A stretch of DNA of 64,000 nt from Chondrus crispus (lineage: Eukaryota > Rhodophyta > Florideophyceae > Gigartinales > Gigartinaceae): positions 1 through 64,000 of the forward strand of contig NW_005179263.1 of NCBI RefSeq assembly GCF_000350225.1, in the 5' to 3' direction. The notes beneath the pieces were generated by a model that ran no database searches, was not told the DNA's origin, and saw only the letters and a program-made list of their open reading frames with translations. Of the stretch, positions 44,333 to 56,100 are shown one piece after another. The stretch's first letter is position 1. The number at the start of each line of letters is the position of its first letter. The position numbers and the translations under genes were made by a program.

Positions 44333-46312
44333 CCTATACTCTTGTTGTGTCACGGGATGTCAAGTTTAATGAATCGACATGTGGTATACATGACATTCCT
44401 GCACACGAAAGTGATTCAATCAACTCTGATGTTGTCGTTGTACTGCTCGATGGCGACAATGAGAATACAGCTGATACCCCAAATACGAATGAGGTCGGTT
44501 CTGAAGAGGATGAAGTTTCGGAGGAGGTTCTTGAAAACGATGGCGCTCATTCTGTAAGTGAGAATGATGAAGATGAAGATGATGTACCAACTGCCGTCGA
44601 AAATCCGAATGTCACCCCTCCAACTCCGACTCCAGCTGTGCGAAGATCGTCTCGAGTCAGCAGACCTCCCGGATCATGGTGGAGGAGCAACTTTGCAGCT
44701 GCTCTTCTTTCACATGCGCATGTCGCTATTGAAGGTCGCAACACTTTCAAACAGGCAACCAACGGTCCTAGAGCTGCATTTTGGCAGACCGGCATTGACA
44801 AAGAACTTGCCTCGCAGACCAAGAATCGGACTTGGAAACTTGTTCCTCGATCTGAGGTGTCAAACATCTTGACATCTCGATGGGTTTTCAATGTCAAGCA
44901 ACTGCCTGATGCAAATGGCAATATAGTTGAAAGTGCAAAAGCCAGACTTGTTGCTCGTGGATTCCAGCAAGTGCAAGGTCTTGACTATACTGAGACATAT
45001 GCCCCTGTCATAAAGTTTACCACTATTCGTCTACTTCTTGCTTTAGTTGCTCATTATGACCTCGAACTTCATCAGATGGATGTCGTCACTGCGTTTTTGA
45101 ACGGCGACTTGGATGAAGACATCTACATGGAGCAACCCGAAGGGTGCATTGACAAAAGCAAAAGTGATCACGTGTGCAAACTTTTGAAAGCACTTTACGA
45201 TCTTAAACAAGCACATCGTCAATGGCATGCCAAAGTGGATGATTTCTTAATTGGTGAATTGGGATTCGAGACCTCGCGTAGTGATCCTTGTCTCTACATT
45301 AAACGCATCGGTAACACTATCATGCTGATTGCACTTTATGTCGATGACTTGTTACTCGCCGGTAGTGATATCGATGCTATCAAATGGATGAAGGGGGAGC
45401 TTAATAAACGGTTTGAGATGAAAGACCTTGGTAAAGCAAAAGTCTGCATTGGTCTTGAAATTGAAAGGGATCGCAGCGCCAAGACGTTGAGTCTCACTCA
45501 AACTAAGTATGCATCAAAAGCTTGAGCGTTTTCGAATGTAAACGTGTAACCCTTCTCTGACTCCAATGGAACAAGGTCACACAACCACGATTTCAACCGA
45601 AAACGACTCCGAAACAAATGTACCGTATCGTGAGGCAGTGGGATCCCTGATGTACTTGATGGTTGGCACTCGTCCAGACTTGGCATATGCGATTGGAAAG
45701 CTTTCTCAACATTCTGCCAACCCATGTGAGTCACACTGGGCAGGTGTGAAACGGGTAATGCTATACGTGCAAGGGACTCGAAACTTAGGAATCGTGTTTG
45801 ACAATAAATCTAAATCGCTGGAGTTGTTCGGCTTCAGTGATGCTGACTGGGCCGGTTGTTCAGACTCTCGCAAGTCGACCAGCGGATATGTTTTCAAGTT
45901 CTGCGGTGGAGCGATCAGTTGGAGTTCCCGGAAACAGACTGTGGTTGCAACTTCGACGTGTGAAGCTGCGTACATTGCACTATGTGAAGCGTGTAAGGAG
46001 GCGACTTGGTTGCGTCAAGTGGTTGCTGATGTTCTTGGACTTGATTCTGATCCCACCATTATGATGGGGTGTGACAATGCAGGGACTATTTCGTATGCAG
46101 AGAATGAATCGGTCAACCGTCGTAACAAACATGTTGATGTGAAATACCACTATGTACGAGATGCAATTAAGAGAAACGTCATTTCTTTGTCGCATTGCCC
46201 GACCACTTCCATGCCTGCAGATATCCTGACGAAAGCACTTGGGCGAGTTCTGTTCCAGAAGTTTGTAGAACTTATAGGGCTTGCAGTAGCTACTTCTGGT
46301 AGAAGCATGTGA
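44333..46312 (+). pseudogene. Copia B2 RT and RNase H (3' half)
   Basis: The plus-strand copy begins abruptly at VVSRDVKFNESTCG in the integrase-RT linker and lacks gag, protease and integrase. RT is complete (AFLNGDLDEDIYMEQPEG, LIALYVDDLLLAGSD). A two-base deletion near 45515 (YASKVLERF region) shifts the frame. RNase H then continues from about 45566 (SDADWAGCSDSRKSTSGYVF, CDNAGTISYAENES) to TGA 46310-46312 within AGCATGTGATC. The pre-RT linker lacks the one-base deletion that B1 and B3 share, so B2 belongs to a healthier branch. Confidence 0.88.
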
Positions 46313-46348
46313 TCGAGGGGGAGTGTTGTAATTCTACGACCACATGCT
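46304..46348 (+). promoter_or_regulatory. Purine tract and enclosing inverted repeat, B2
   Basis: AGCATGTG at 46304-46311 and CACATGCT at 46341-46348 flank TCGAGGGGGAG and the LTR start TGTTGTAATTC. The geometry is the same as in families A and C. Confidence 0.65.
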
Positions 46349-47261
46349 GATATGCATGACACACAACGACAGGTTTGACACGTGTAAAATCGAAAACACT
46401 CCGCATGACGAGCTGAGCAAGTTTGATTTTCAACGTGTACACATGTCATTTCTGTACACGGTTGCACTCTACAGTACTTCAGGAGCAAGTTTGGTTTTCA
46501 ACGTGTACACGTGTGAAATATGGACACTGTGCGGTGTGCAGTACAATCAGAGCATGTCTCATTTTCTTCGCCCGACACGTGTATGACCTGGACACATGTC
46601 CTCATTACACTGTCGGACGCGTACAGTACGCCTGCAGTCTTACAGACAAAGTATAGAACCTTGGTGGCGGGTGCCTGGCACGTGCCAAAGGTTTACAGCG
46701 TCCATGGAGTGCAGCACGGGTACGGCAGGACACAAAGATACCGTTGCGCGAGTTTTCAATTCGTAAGGAAAAATGTGCACTGTTTTAATGCACAGTGGAC
46801 AGGACCTCACGAGAGATTCAGATTCATAAGGCAACGTGTGCGCTGTAAACAGTCATTGCAGGATTGATTTGAATTCGTAAGGCAACGTGTGAGCTGTAAA
46901 CGTGCCTTACGAATTTGTGCCACGCTGGATTTGGAATAGTAAGGGAATTTGTGCTTTGCTGTGCTTTGTTGTACTGCCTTACTAATTTCTCCGTCATGAC
47001 AGTGCTAATTCGTAAGGCGGTTTTCTGTTATGTTTGTTGGGCCATCGCCAGTTTGGCTGAGTGGCAAGACGGGCACATGTGTTAGAGCCAATACATTTGT
47101 AGTATGTGTGTCGTAGTCTTTGGTAGTAGAGTTCGAGAAGATGGCAGAAGTGTATAAGTAGCGCCAGAAGTTGGCGACTCGAAGTAAATCGGTACCCAAT
47201 CCTTCAACTTGACCTCATCAACCGTCCTTCGATTTCCCTTTGCCCCGCTGACCTTTCAGTA
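46324..47261 (+). repeat. Copia family B LTR with pol on one side and a primer site on the other
   Basis: 938 bp from TGTTGTAATTC to CTTTCAGTA. It contains many ACGTGT words but no 36-bp repeats, a GTATAAGTA box (47152-47160) and the dyad CGCCA-GAAGT-TGGCG (47162-47176). A primer-binding site follows at once, so it also served as a 5' LTR of a tandem element. Confidence 0.9.
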
Positions 47262-47275
47262 GGTTATGGGCCCAG
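47262..47275 (+). promoter_or_regulatory. Primer-binding site after family B LTR
   Basis: GGTTATGGGCCCAG, complementary to the initiator tRNA-Met anticodon arm, directly follows the LTR. Confidence 0.85.
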
Positions 47276-47646
47276 TTCAACGTTATTGTTCCGCTGTGTG
47301 AGTGATTGTTCTCAGTTTCTGCTGCCGTTTTCGTGTTTGTTTCTGCTGTCGTTCTCGTTTTGGTCTCCGCTGTCGTTCTCGTTTTGGTTTCTGCTGTCGT
47401 TTCCGCCGCCGTTTTCATCGCTGCCGTCCTTCGTTTTATTCTATCGTCGTCTACTTGCTGTCGTTATCATCTTGGTCGTTCGTCTCCGTCTACCTGCTGC
47501 CGTTTCAACTTGGTGGATCTTCTTGATGTCTGTTGCAGCTTGGTCTTGGCAATCGTTGTGTGAGCTGTGGGTGTAGTCCCTAGTCGCCAACGTACCACAT
47601 CAATCCAAGAAGGCTGTCCTTCGATCACGCCGGTGATCGTCCTAGC
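47276..47646 (+). other. Family B leader fragment
   Basis: Low-complexity, A-poor sequence with tandem CTGCTGTCGTTCTCGTTTTG-like units. It is cut at 47646 by the C' LTR (left flank CTAGC). No supported gene. Confidence 0.75.
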
Positions 47647-48898
47647 TATTGAAAATGTGCGACCACATGCTGTTATCTGGAAAGTGCAAAATCGAGCGAC
47701 ACGTGTACATGACTCGACGGTCCGGACCCTCACCCTATATCACCACATGACACGTGTAAAGTCTCAGATTTTGGGGTTCTGGGGACGAAAGTGGACTTTT
47801 GGAGGGTTATGCAAATTTGCATAAATGCCGAAATTTTGCATTTGGCCCGAACCGTTATAGGGCTACACAGGCAATACTGCAAATCTATTGGGTGTCGGTT
47901 CGAATGCTGCAATTCTATTGGTCTGTTATTGTCCACTTACATGCAGTCATGCTGGTGATATATCTTGAATGATCGGTATACGTTTTAATTACATCATTTC
48001 GGGGGTTTCAAGTTGTTCACCATGGTTGTAATGGTTAATTACGTGTGGCCTTGGCGCTGGACACTTGTGTGCGGTGTACACATGTACACATCGCCAGGTT
48101 GCTGCACGTACGTACACTTGTACACGTCGCCTACATACGGTCCGGCGCGTGTCCGAGTACAGTACATGTGAATTAAAAGTACAACAAGTATTTCTCGCAA
48201 GAGACATGTACTTACGTGAGTATTCAGTGTACGCGTCACGCTGTATGCGACCCTTGCATCAGCATGCGTCGTTGTACTACACTCTCGTCAGCATGCGACG
48301 TTGTACTGTGCTCTCGTTATGGTGCGCCGTTGGATGCAAGTTGATGACAGTAGTCGTGTGATTCACATCGGATATCACGCGAGATGTGTAGAAAGTCTGG
48401 ATGCACATTGTTGCTATCCGTGATAGTTGTCTGGCAGTGTGTACCGAAATTAGTAAGGTACGAAACAAGGGCATGTATGGGGACTGAGATATGACAGGAC
48501 TTTGCGTTGTTGGAAATAGAGAGATGCCAAGTTGTTCATTGTGCAAGAATATATTCTGTCATGTCTGGATGCAGATTGGTAAGGTGTGAAACGATTGCAT
48601 GCACAGGGCCATGGTTTACAGTCACTCGAAATGTGTAGAAACTGTTGTGCACTGATAGTCAATAGTCAATTCGTAAGGTGGAAATAGAACAGTGTGGACG
48701 GGCCAGAAGAGGACCGCGCTTGGTTGCGCATATGGTGGGTACGGTTTACCAGGTGCCAAAGTAATGGGATGGTGTAACACTCAAAATTGTATAAGTATCG
48801 CCGAAAGACGGCTCCAAGTAAACCTCGGCACCAACTCCTTCACTCACACACATCAACCTGCCCTCCTTCTTTCCCTTGCCCCTCCGAACTTACCATTA
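47647..48898 (+). repeat. 5' LTR of a copia C' element
   Basis: 1252 bp from TATTGAAAATGTGCG to TTACCATTA, followed by a primer site. The TATA box (48789-48797) and dyad GCCG-AAAGA-CGGC (48800-48812) are clear. It is almost identical to the solo LTR at 42500-43753. Confidence 0.92.
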
Positions 48899-48912
48899 GG
48901 TTATGGGCCCAG
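48899..48912 (+). promoter_or_regulatory. Primer-binding site of copia C'
   Basis: GGTTATGGGCCCAG, the same initiator tRNA-Met half-primer site as in families A and B. Confidence 0.85.
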
Positions 48913-49737
48913 TCCCTCGCTGTCGTTTCACTGCATGAGTCTGTCGTTCTCGTTCCGTTGTTTCTGCCGTCGTTGTCGCTGTCGTTTTCGCTGCCGTTTC
49001 TCGTCGTTCTTTCCGCTGGTCTTCTCGCTGTCGTTGTCGCTCTCGTTCTTGCTGTCGTTCTTGGTTTTGGTTTTCGCTGCTGCTGTCGTTCTTGCTCTCT
49101 TGTGTGAATTGGTTTTGGTCATCGCCCCCGCTGTCTTCGTTGTCTTCGTTCTTGGTTTGGCTTTTGTTCTTGCTGTGGTTCTTGCTGCTGTCTCTGTCCT
49201 TGGTCTTCGTCTTCGTTTCCGCTCCCGCTACCGCCGTCGTCGTCAATCTCGCATTTGGTTTTTCTTCGTTCTCTCATGCAAAGTAAGTTTTGAGTTTCTT
49301 TTCATTTCCTACACATCTAAGTGATTGTCTTTGCACGTTTTGGTGGTTCTTAAGAGCAATAATTCCAAAATCTGTTACTGACGATTATCTTCATATTCCT
49401 TATTGTGAATACCTGTTTTTACGGGGTTGTGTTAGAGCTGGAATTAGTACCGGTGCGCTCTGCGCCTGGGAAGCTGGTCACCGGTCGAACGGTTGGGACA
49501 TCGGAGGTCGTATCTGTTGAGGTGCTTGAGCCTGAGGATCAACCTTCACCTCGGCTCGCGCTTCCGGGTCCGTCCTCGAGTTGCGCACCATATAGGATTC
49601 CTCGTATTCCGCGCTCTGTTCCCGCACCAATAAAGAGAACTACGCATCGACTTTCTGCTCGGAAAGCGGCTGTTCTCGCGGATAAAGAGTTTAAGCGTGA
49701 GCGCCAGAGGAATCGTAAGGTGTGCCCGCGGTATAAG
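48913..49737 (+). other. C' leader and unassigned sequence
   Basis: The first 350 bases are an A-poor array of TGTCGTT/CTCGTT words. After about 49290 composition returns to normal. An open frame (49405-49764) encodes SVEVLEPEDQPSPRLALPGP and a basic tail RTTHRLSARKAAVLADKEFK, but lacks a known motif and runs into the next LTR. It may be a remnant of the C' coding region. Element A4 interrupts at 49738. Confidence 0.5.
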
Positions 49738-50543
49738 TGTTGGAAATCTTCGTCCACATGCTAAGCTCCAAGCCTGACAGATATTACACGTGTACGTCGA
49801 CGAAACCTAAAATGCTTGCAAGAGCATTCTCAGGATGTTTGGTCTTCAACGTGGACACGTGTCATATTTGTACACGGTTGCACGTTCCTATCATTTCCGA
49901 GCATGTTTCAATTTTGGTGTTGACACGTGTAAGTTATGTACTTCGTGGCACTCTACAGTAGATTTTGAACATGTTTCATTTTTCTCGATTTGACACGTGT
50001 GTGACACGTATAACATTTGTCCTACACGTGTATGACACGTATGACGTATGTGCTACAGTGGTTATTAATCGTAGTGTAAAATCTGTAGTCTACAGTACAG
50101 TACATTCAGATATTATTGACTCTCAAACGATCCCAAATTATTATCAACCGAGAGTGCAAGAAGGAGAGTCATTTGATTATCAACCGAGAGTGGAAGTAGG
50201 AGAGTCACTTGATTATCAACCGAGAGTGCAAGAAGGACAGTCATTTGATTATCAACCAAGAGTGGAAGTAGGAGAGTCACTTGATTATCAACCGAGAGTG
50301 GAAGTAGGAGAGTCACTTGATTATCAACCGAGAGTGCAACAGGGAGAGTCACTTGATTATCAACGAGTGCAAGAAGGAGAGTCACGTGACCAGCCGTAAT
50401 GGCTCGTATTGTATGTAGTTCGAAGAGTATAAGTAGCGCCAATAGTTGGGGACCGAGAGTAAAATGGCATCAACTTCTTTTCCCGTCAACCACCAGCAAC
50501 CTTCAACCATCCTTCTTCCCTCTGCCCCGCTGACCTTTCTATA
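49738..50543 (+). repeat. 5' LTR of copia A4
   Basis: 806 bp from TGTTGGAAATCTTCG to CTTTCTATA. It carries the ACACGTGT palindromes, the 36-bp repeats and the TATAAGTA box with the dyad CGCCAATAGTTGG (one arm damaged). The left flank ATAAG (49733-49737) is the presumptive target duplication. Confidence 0.92.
50133..50390 (+). repeat. 36-bp U3 tandem repeats, copia A4 LTR
   Basis: Seven TATCAACCGAGAGTG-bearing units, more than in the LTRs at 1749 or 7716. The two sub-types alternate less regularly. Confidence 0.9.
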
Positions 50544-50557
50544 GGTTATGGGCCCAG
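50544..50557 (+). promoter_or_regulatory. Primer-binding site of copia A4
   Basis: GGTTATGGGCCCAG directly after the LTR, initiator tRNA-Met half-primer type. Confidence 0.85.
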
Positions 50558-51761
50558 TTCAACGCTGATCGTCGTCTTCGTTTTGGTTCAAGTTCGAGTT
50601 TCGCCGTCGTTCAAGTATCAGTTTGTTCAGCTCGTCAAGCAGAAGAAGAAGGTATCAGTTTCAGTCTCCGCTTTGGAGTTTGGTTTTTCAGTTTTTACAG
50701 TTTTCGCCGTCGTTTTCAGCACCGTTTCAGCCGATTTTTCAGTTTGGTGGTCCGTCAGTTCCCAGTTTTTGGAAATCAACTTTGTGGTCTTGCAGCTTTG
50801 TCGTGGCAGTCGTTGTGTGAGCTGTGGGTGAGCCTTCCGCTTGTCGGGAGGAAGAAAGTCCCTAGTGGCCAACGCACTGCCAAATCCTCAGTGGTCCGTC
50901 AGTTCTCAGTTTTTTGCTTTGTCGTGGAAGTCGTTGTGTGAGCCACAGCTCATGTGGGTGAGCCTTCCGCTAGTCGGGAGGAAGAAAGTCCCTAGTGGCC
51001 AACGCACTGCCAAATCCTCAGTGGAACATACCCTCGCTCTTGGTGAAAGGCTGGTGCCATTGGAAATCTGACTTGAGCGAGGGTCCGACCAAGAATCGTC
51101 GAGAGACGAATTACTGATCCTCGGGGAGGATCACAGTGTACTGGTCTAGTCGATCGGCACTCTGCCTTCGGGAGGTGCGTCGGCGGTGTGGGTAACGCTC
51201 TCGGTATTAGCCCTATAGGTACGACTTCGGTCCCCTGGGTGAAGAGAATACGTGCCTAAACACTGAACCTCTCACTATACGTGTATAAGGTCGCGTACCT
51301 TGATTAAGTTCGCACGGAAGAGGGTGACCCAAGGAGTGATTGTGAACAAATCACACGAGTACGACGAAGGCAGTTTCATTCTTGTGTTGTGGGAGACCCT
51401 CTGAGGCAGTACCGTATCAAGTTTGGACAAGCCGATTTAGGTTGCAGGGACCGTTCGCAGTAGTAACCAAAAGTCCTGGTTCGTCTACAGGCAAAGTTGT
51501 TGTGCTTACTCGTGGCACGTTTGATTTAGTTCACAGTCGAAAGACCCACACTGGCCGACATATAGGGGTAGCGCCCTAAGGCATTTTTAAGAAGAATACG
51601 CTTGTTCCACTCCGCCGGGAACAAGCACCAAGAACGTTTCCGAGTAATCGCTACAAACTTCCTATACGGGTGGGCTTGCCATTGTGTTGACTATCGGTTA
51701 ACGGCTTGGGATCCCGGGACGGAAGACCTTGTATACTCGAAGGGTACATCCATTCGGCGAA
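50558..51761 (+). other. Untranslated leader of copia A4
   Basis: Homologous to the A1 and A2 leaders. It shares the direct duplication with A1, here with a short extra insertion near 50943-50954. No supported gene. Confidence 0.7.
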
Positions 51762-52216
51762 ATGAATGACCAAAGCTCTGGATCGGTCAGAATCGAGAAG
51801 CTGACCGCATCTAACTTTTACATCTGGAAGCAGAAAATCGAGCTACTGCTTGCTCTCCGAGATGTCGATCAATACGTTTTTGATGATATCCCGGAGAATG
51901 CGACGTCAGATGATCGCAGGAAGTGGATTCGTGGTGATGCGAAAGCAAAGGCAGTCATCGGACTCACGCTTTCTGATGACTACTTGCAACATGTGCGAGG
52001 GTGTAGCAGTGCGAAAGAGACATGGGAGGCGATTGTGAATGTGTTTGAGCGTCACACTTTGGTCAACAAACTTTCCGCCCGTCGCGACTTTTACACTGTT
52101 TCCATGCTCCCATCCGAGAAAGTGCTCGTGTTCATCAATCATGTGAAGCAACTTGCTGCCAGATTGCAGTCAATGAGTGTTGAGATTGACGATAAAGAAA
52201 TTGCAATGGCTGTGTT
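51762..52216 (+). pseudogene. Copia A4 Gag, truncated by B3
   Basis: ATG at 51762 (MNDQSSGSVRIEKLTASNFY; other copies have MDD). The frame is open for about 150 codons to DKEIAMAV and is then interrupted by the minus-strand LTR of B3 at 52217. GTGTT at 52212-52216 is the presumed left target duplication. The rest of A4 should lie beyond the right edge of the window. The Gag portion is nearly identical to A2 and to B3. Confidence 0.9.
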
Positions 52217-53156
52217 TACTGGAAGGTCAGCGGGGCAAAGGGAAATCGAAGGACGGTTGATGAGGTGAAGTTGAAGGATTGGGTACCGATTTACTTTGAG
52301 TCGCCAACTTCTGGCACTACTTATACACTTCTGCAATCTTCTAGAACTCTACTACCAAAGACTACGACACACATACTACAAATGTATTGGCTCTAACACA
52401 TGTGCCCGTCTTGCTACTCAGCCAAACTGGCGATGGCCCAACAAACAGAACAGAAAACCGCCTTACGAATTAGCACTGTCATGACGGAGAAATTAGTAAG
52501 GCAGTACAACAAAGCACAGCAAAGCACAAATTCCCTTACTATTCCAAATCCAGCGTGGCACAAATTCGTAAGGCACGTTTACAGCTCACACGTTGCCTTA
52601 CGAATTCAAATCAATCCTGCAAGGACTGTTTACAGCGCACGCGTTGCCTTATGAATCTGAATCTCTCGTGAGGTCCTGTCCACTGTCAATTACAACAGTG
52701 CACATTTTGCCTTACGAATTGAAAACTCGCGCAACGGTATCGCTGTGTCCTGCTGTACCCGTGCTGCACTCCATGGACACTGTAAACCTTTGGCACGTGT
52801 CAGGCACCCGCCACCAAGGTTCTACACTTTTGTCTGTAAGACTGCAGGCGTACTGTACGCGTCCGACAGTGTAATGAGGACATGTGTCCAGGTCATACAC
52901 GTGTCGGGCGGAGAAAATGAAACATGCTCAGATTGTACAGTACACCGGAACCGTGTACATATTTCACACGTGTACACTTTGAAAACCAAACGTGCTCCTG
53001 AAGTACTGTAGAGTGCAACCGTGTACGGAAATCACACATGTACACGTTGAAAATGAAACTTGCTCAGCTCGTCACGCGGAGTGTTTTCGATTTTACACGT
53101 GTCAAACCTGTCGTTGTGTGTCATGCATATCAGCATGTGGTCGTAGAATTACAACA
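52217..53156 (-). repeat. 3' LTR of copia B3
   Basis: 940 bp, the reverse-oriented counterpart of the LTR at 46324-47261. It starts TGTTGTAATTC on the minus strand next to the purine tract of B3 and ends in ..CCAGTA at the A4 Gag junction. The dyad near 52305-52320 has one damaged base. Confidence 0.92.
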
Positions 53157-53167
53157 CTCCCCCTCGA

Positions 53168-56100
53168 TCACATGCTTTTACCAGAAGTAGCTACTGCAGG
53201 CCCTATAAGTTCTACAAACTTCTGGAACAGAACTCGCCCAAGTGCTTTCGTCAGGATATCTGCAGGCATGGAAGTGGTCGGGCAATGTGACAAAGAAATG
53301 ACGTTTGTCTTAATTGCATCTCGTACATAGTGGTATTTCACATCAACATGTTTGTTACGACGGTTGACCGATTCATTCTCTGCATACGAAATAGTCCCTG
53401 CATTGTCGCACCCCATCACAATCGTGGGATCAGAATCAAGTCCAAGAACATCAGCAACCACTTGACGCAACCAAGTCGCCTCCTTACACGCTTCACATAG
53501 TGCAATGTACTCAGCTTCACACGTTGAAGTTGCAACCACAGTCTGTTTCCGGGAACTCCAACTGATCGCTCCACCGCAGAACTTGAAAACATATCCGCTG
53601 GTTGACTTGCGAGAGTCTGAACAACCGGCCCAGTCAGCATCACTGAAGCCGAACAACTCCGGCGATTTAGATTTATTGTCAAACACGATTCCTAAGTTTC
53701 GAGTCCCTTGCACGTATCGCATTACTCGTTTTACACCTGCCCAGTGTGACTCACATGGGTTGGCAGAATGTTGAGAAAGCTTTCCAATCGCATATGCCAA
53801 GTCTGGACGAGTGCCAACCATCAAGTACATCAGGGATCCCACTGCCTCACGATACGGTACATTTGTTTCGGAGTCGTTTTCGGTTGAAGTCGTGGTTGTG
53901 TGACCTTGTTCCATGGCAGTCAGAGAGGGGTTACACGTTGACATTCCAAAACGCTCAAGCACTTTTGATGCATACTTAGTTTGAGTAAGACTCAACGTCT
54001 TGGCGGTGCGATCCCTTTGAATTTCAAGACCAATGCAAACTTTTGCTTCACCAAGGTCTTTCATCTCAAACCGTTTATTAAGCTCCCCCTTCATCCATTT
54101 GATGGCATCGATATCACTACCGGCGAGTAACAAGTCATCGACATAAAGTGCAATCAGCATGATAGTGTTACCGATGCGTTTAATGTAGAGACAAGGATCA
54201 CTACGCGAAGTCTCGAATCCCAATTCACCAATTAAGAAATCATCCACTTTGGCATGCCATTGACGATGTGCTTGTTTAAGACCGTAAAGTGCTTTCAAAA
54301 GTTTGCACACGTGATCACTTTTGCTTTTGTCAACGCAGCCTTCGGGTTGCTCCATGTAGATGTCTTCATCCAAGTCGCCGTTCAAAAACGCAGTCACGAC
54401 ATCCATCTGATGAAGTTCGAGGTCGTAATGAGCAACTAAGGCAAGAAGTAGACGAATAGTGGTAAACTTTATGACGGGGGCATATGTCTCAGTATAGTCA
54501 AGACCTTGCACTTGCTGGAATCCAAGAGCAACAAGTCTGGCTTTTGCACTTTCAACTATATTGCCATTTGCATCAGGCAGTTGCTTGACATTGAAAACCC
54601 ATCGAGATGTCAAGATGTTTGACACCTCAGATCGAGGAACAAGTTTCCAAGTCCGATTCTTTGTCTGCGAGGCAAGTTCTTTGTCAATGCCGGTCTGCCA
54701 AAATGCAGCTCTAGGCCCGTTGGTTGCCTGGTTGAAAGTCTTGGGACCTTCAATAGCGACATGCGCATGTGAAAGAAGAGCAGCTGCAAAGTTGCTCCTC
54801 CACCATGATCCGGGAGGTCTGCTGACTCGAGACGATCTTCGTACAGCTGGAGTCGGAGTAGGAGGGGTGACATTCGGAGTTTCGACGGCAGTTGGTACAT
54901 CATCTTCATCTTCATCATTCTCACTTACAGAATGAGCACCATCGTTTTCAAGAACCTCCTCCAAAATTTCGTCCTCTTCAGAACAACCTCATCCGTATTT
55001 GGGGTATCAACTGTATTCCCATTGTCGCCATCGAGCAGTACAACGTCAACATCAGAGTTGATTGAATCACTTTCGTGTGCAGGAATGTCATGCATACCAC
55101 ATGTCGATTCATCAAACTTGACATCCCGTGACACGACAATTTTATTCTACTCTCCGTCCCAAAGTTTGTATGCCTTACTGCATTGCGAGTACTCAAGAAA
55201 CATCGCTTCACGCGCTCGCAAGTCCAGCTTACGGAGCTCTAATTTTGGTAATGTATACCAACACTTTGACCCAAATACTCGCAAATGGCCAACATTTGGA
55301 GTGGAATTCATCCAAATGTGGTGCGGAGTTGTATTAACGGGCAAAGCGCGTGAAGTAACTCGATTTCGTACATATACCGAAGTGGCAAGAGCCTCGGCCC
55401 AGAATCGTTTACTGACCTGTTTATGAGAAAGCATAGAGCGGACAAGATCAATCAAAGTTCGATTTAAACGTTTAGCAACACCGTTTTGTTCAGGGGTGTA
55501 CGCCGTTGTGAGTTGGTGCTGCGTACCGTTTAAATCTAAATGCGACTTGAATTCCGTCGACAAGTACTCTCCCCCTCGATCAGTGCGAAGCACCTTTACT
55601 TTGCGACCAGTGTGGGTTTGAGCCAACTTTTCATACAACTTGTATTTTGCAAACGCCTCGGATTTATTTCTCATCGTGTACACAACAACCAAGTTCGAGT
55701 GATCATCTACAAATGTAATGAAGTATCTCGAGCCACCAACTGACTGTACTTCAAGTGGACCGCAAACATCAGAATGTACCAAGTCAATACAGTTCTGTGC
55801 TCGAGACGATGATCGCTGTTTTGGGATTACTGATCGCGTTGCGTTGCCGAACACACACGCAGGACAAACGAGAGAGTGATTGTCAGACTTTCGATTCATT
55901 GCTCTGATCACATCGCTTTGACGAACGTTGATGCCACTTACCACATTATTGTGAATCATTGATGCGATTCCTTGTACATTAACATGGGCCATGCGTTCAT
56001 GTAGCGTCTGCAGGGTGACTACGTGAGCAGAAAAGGTTTCATTCATGACGTCAAGTATGTACAAATCCCCAACTTGACTCGCTGTGGCAACTACAGTTGG

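Noticed and set aside
49405-49764. 119-codon ORF before the A4 LTR
   Set aside because: It runs into the A4 LTR and has no domain. I describe it as unassigned C' sequence, not as a gene.
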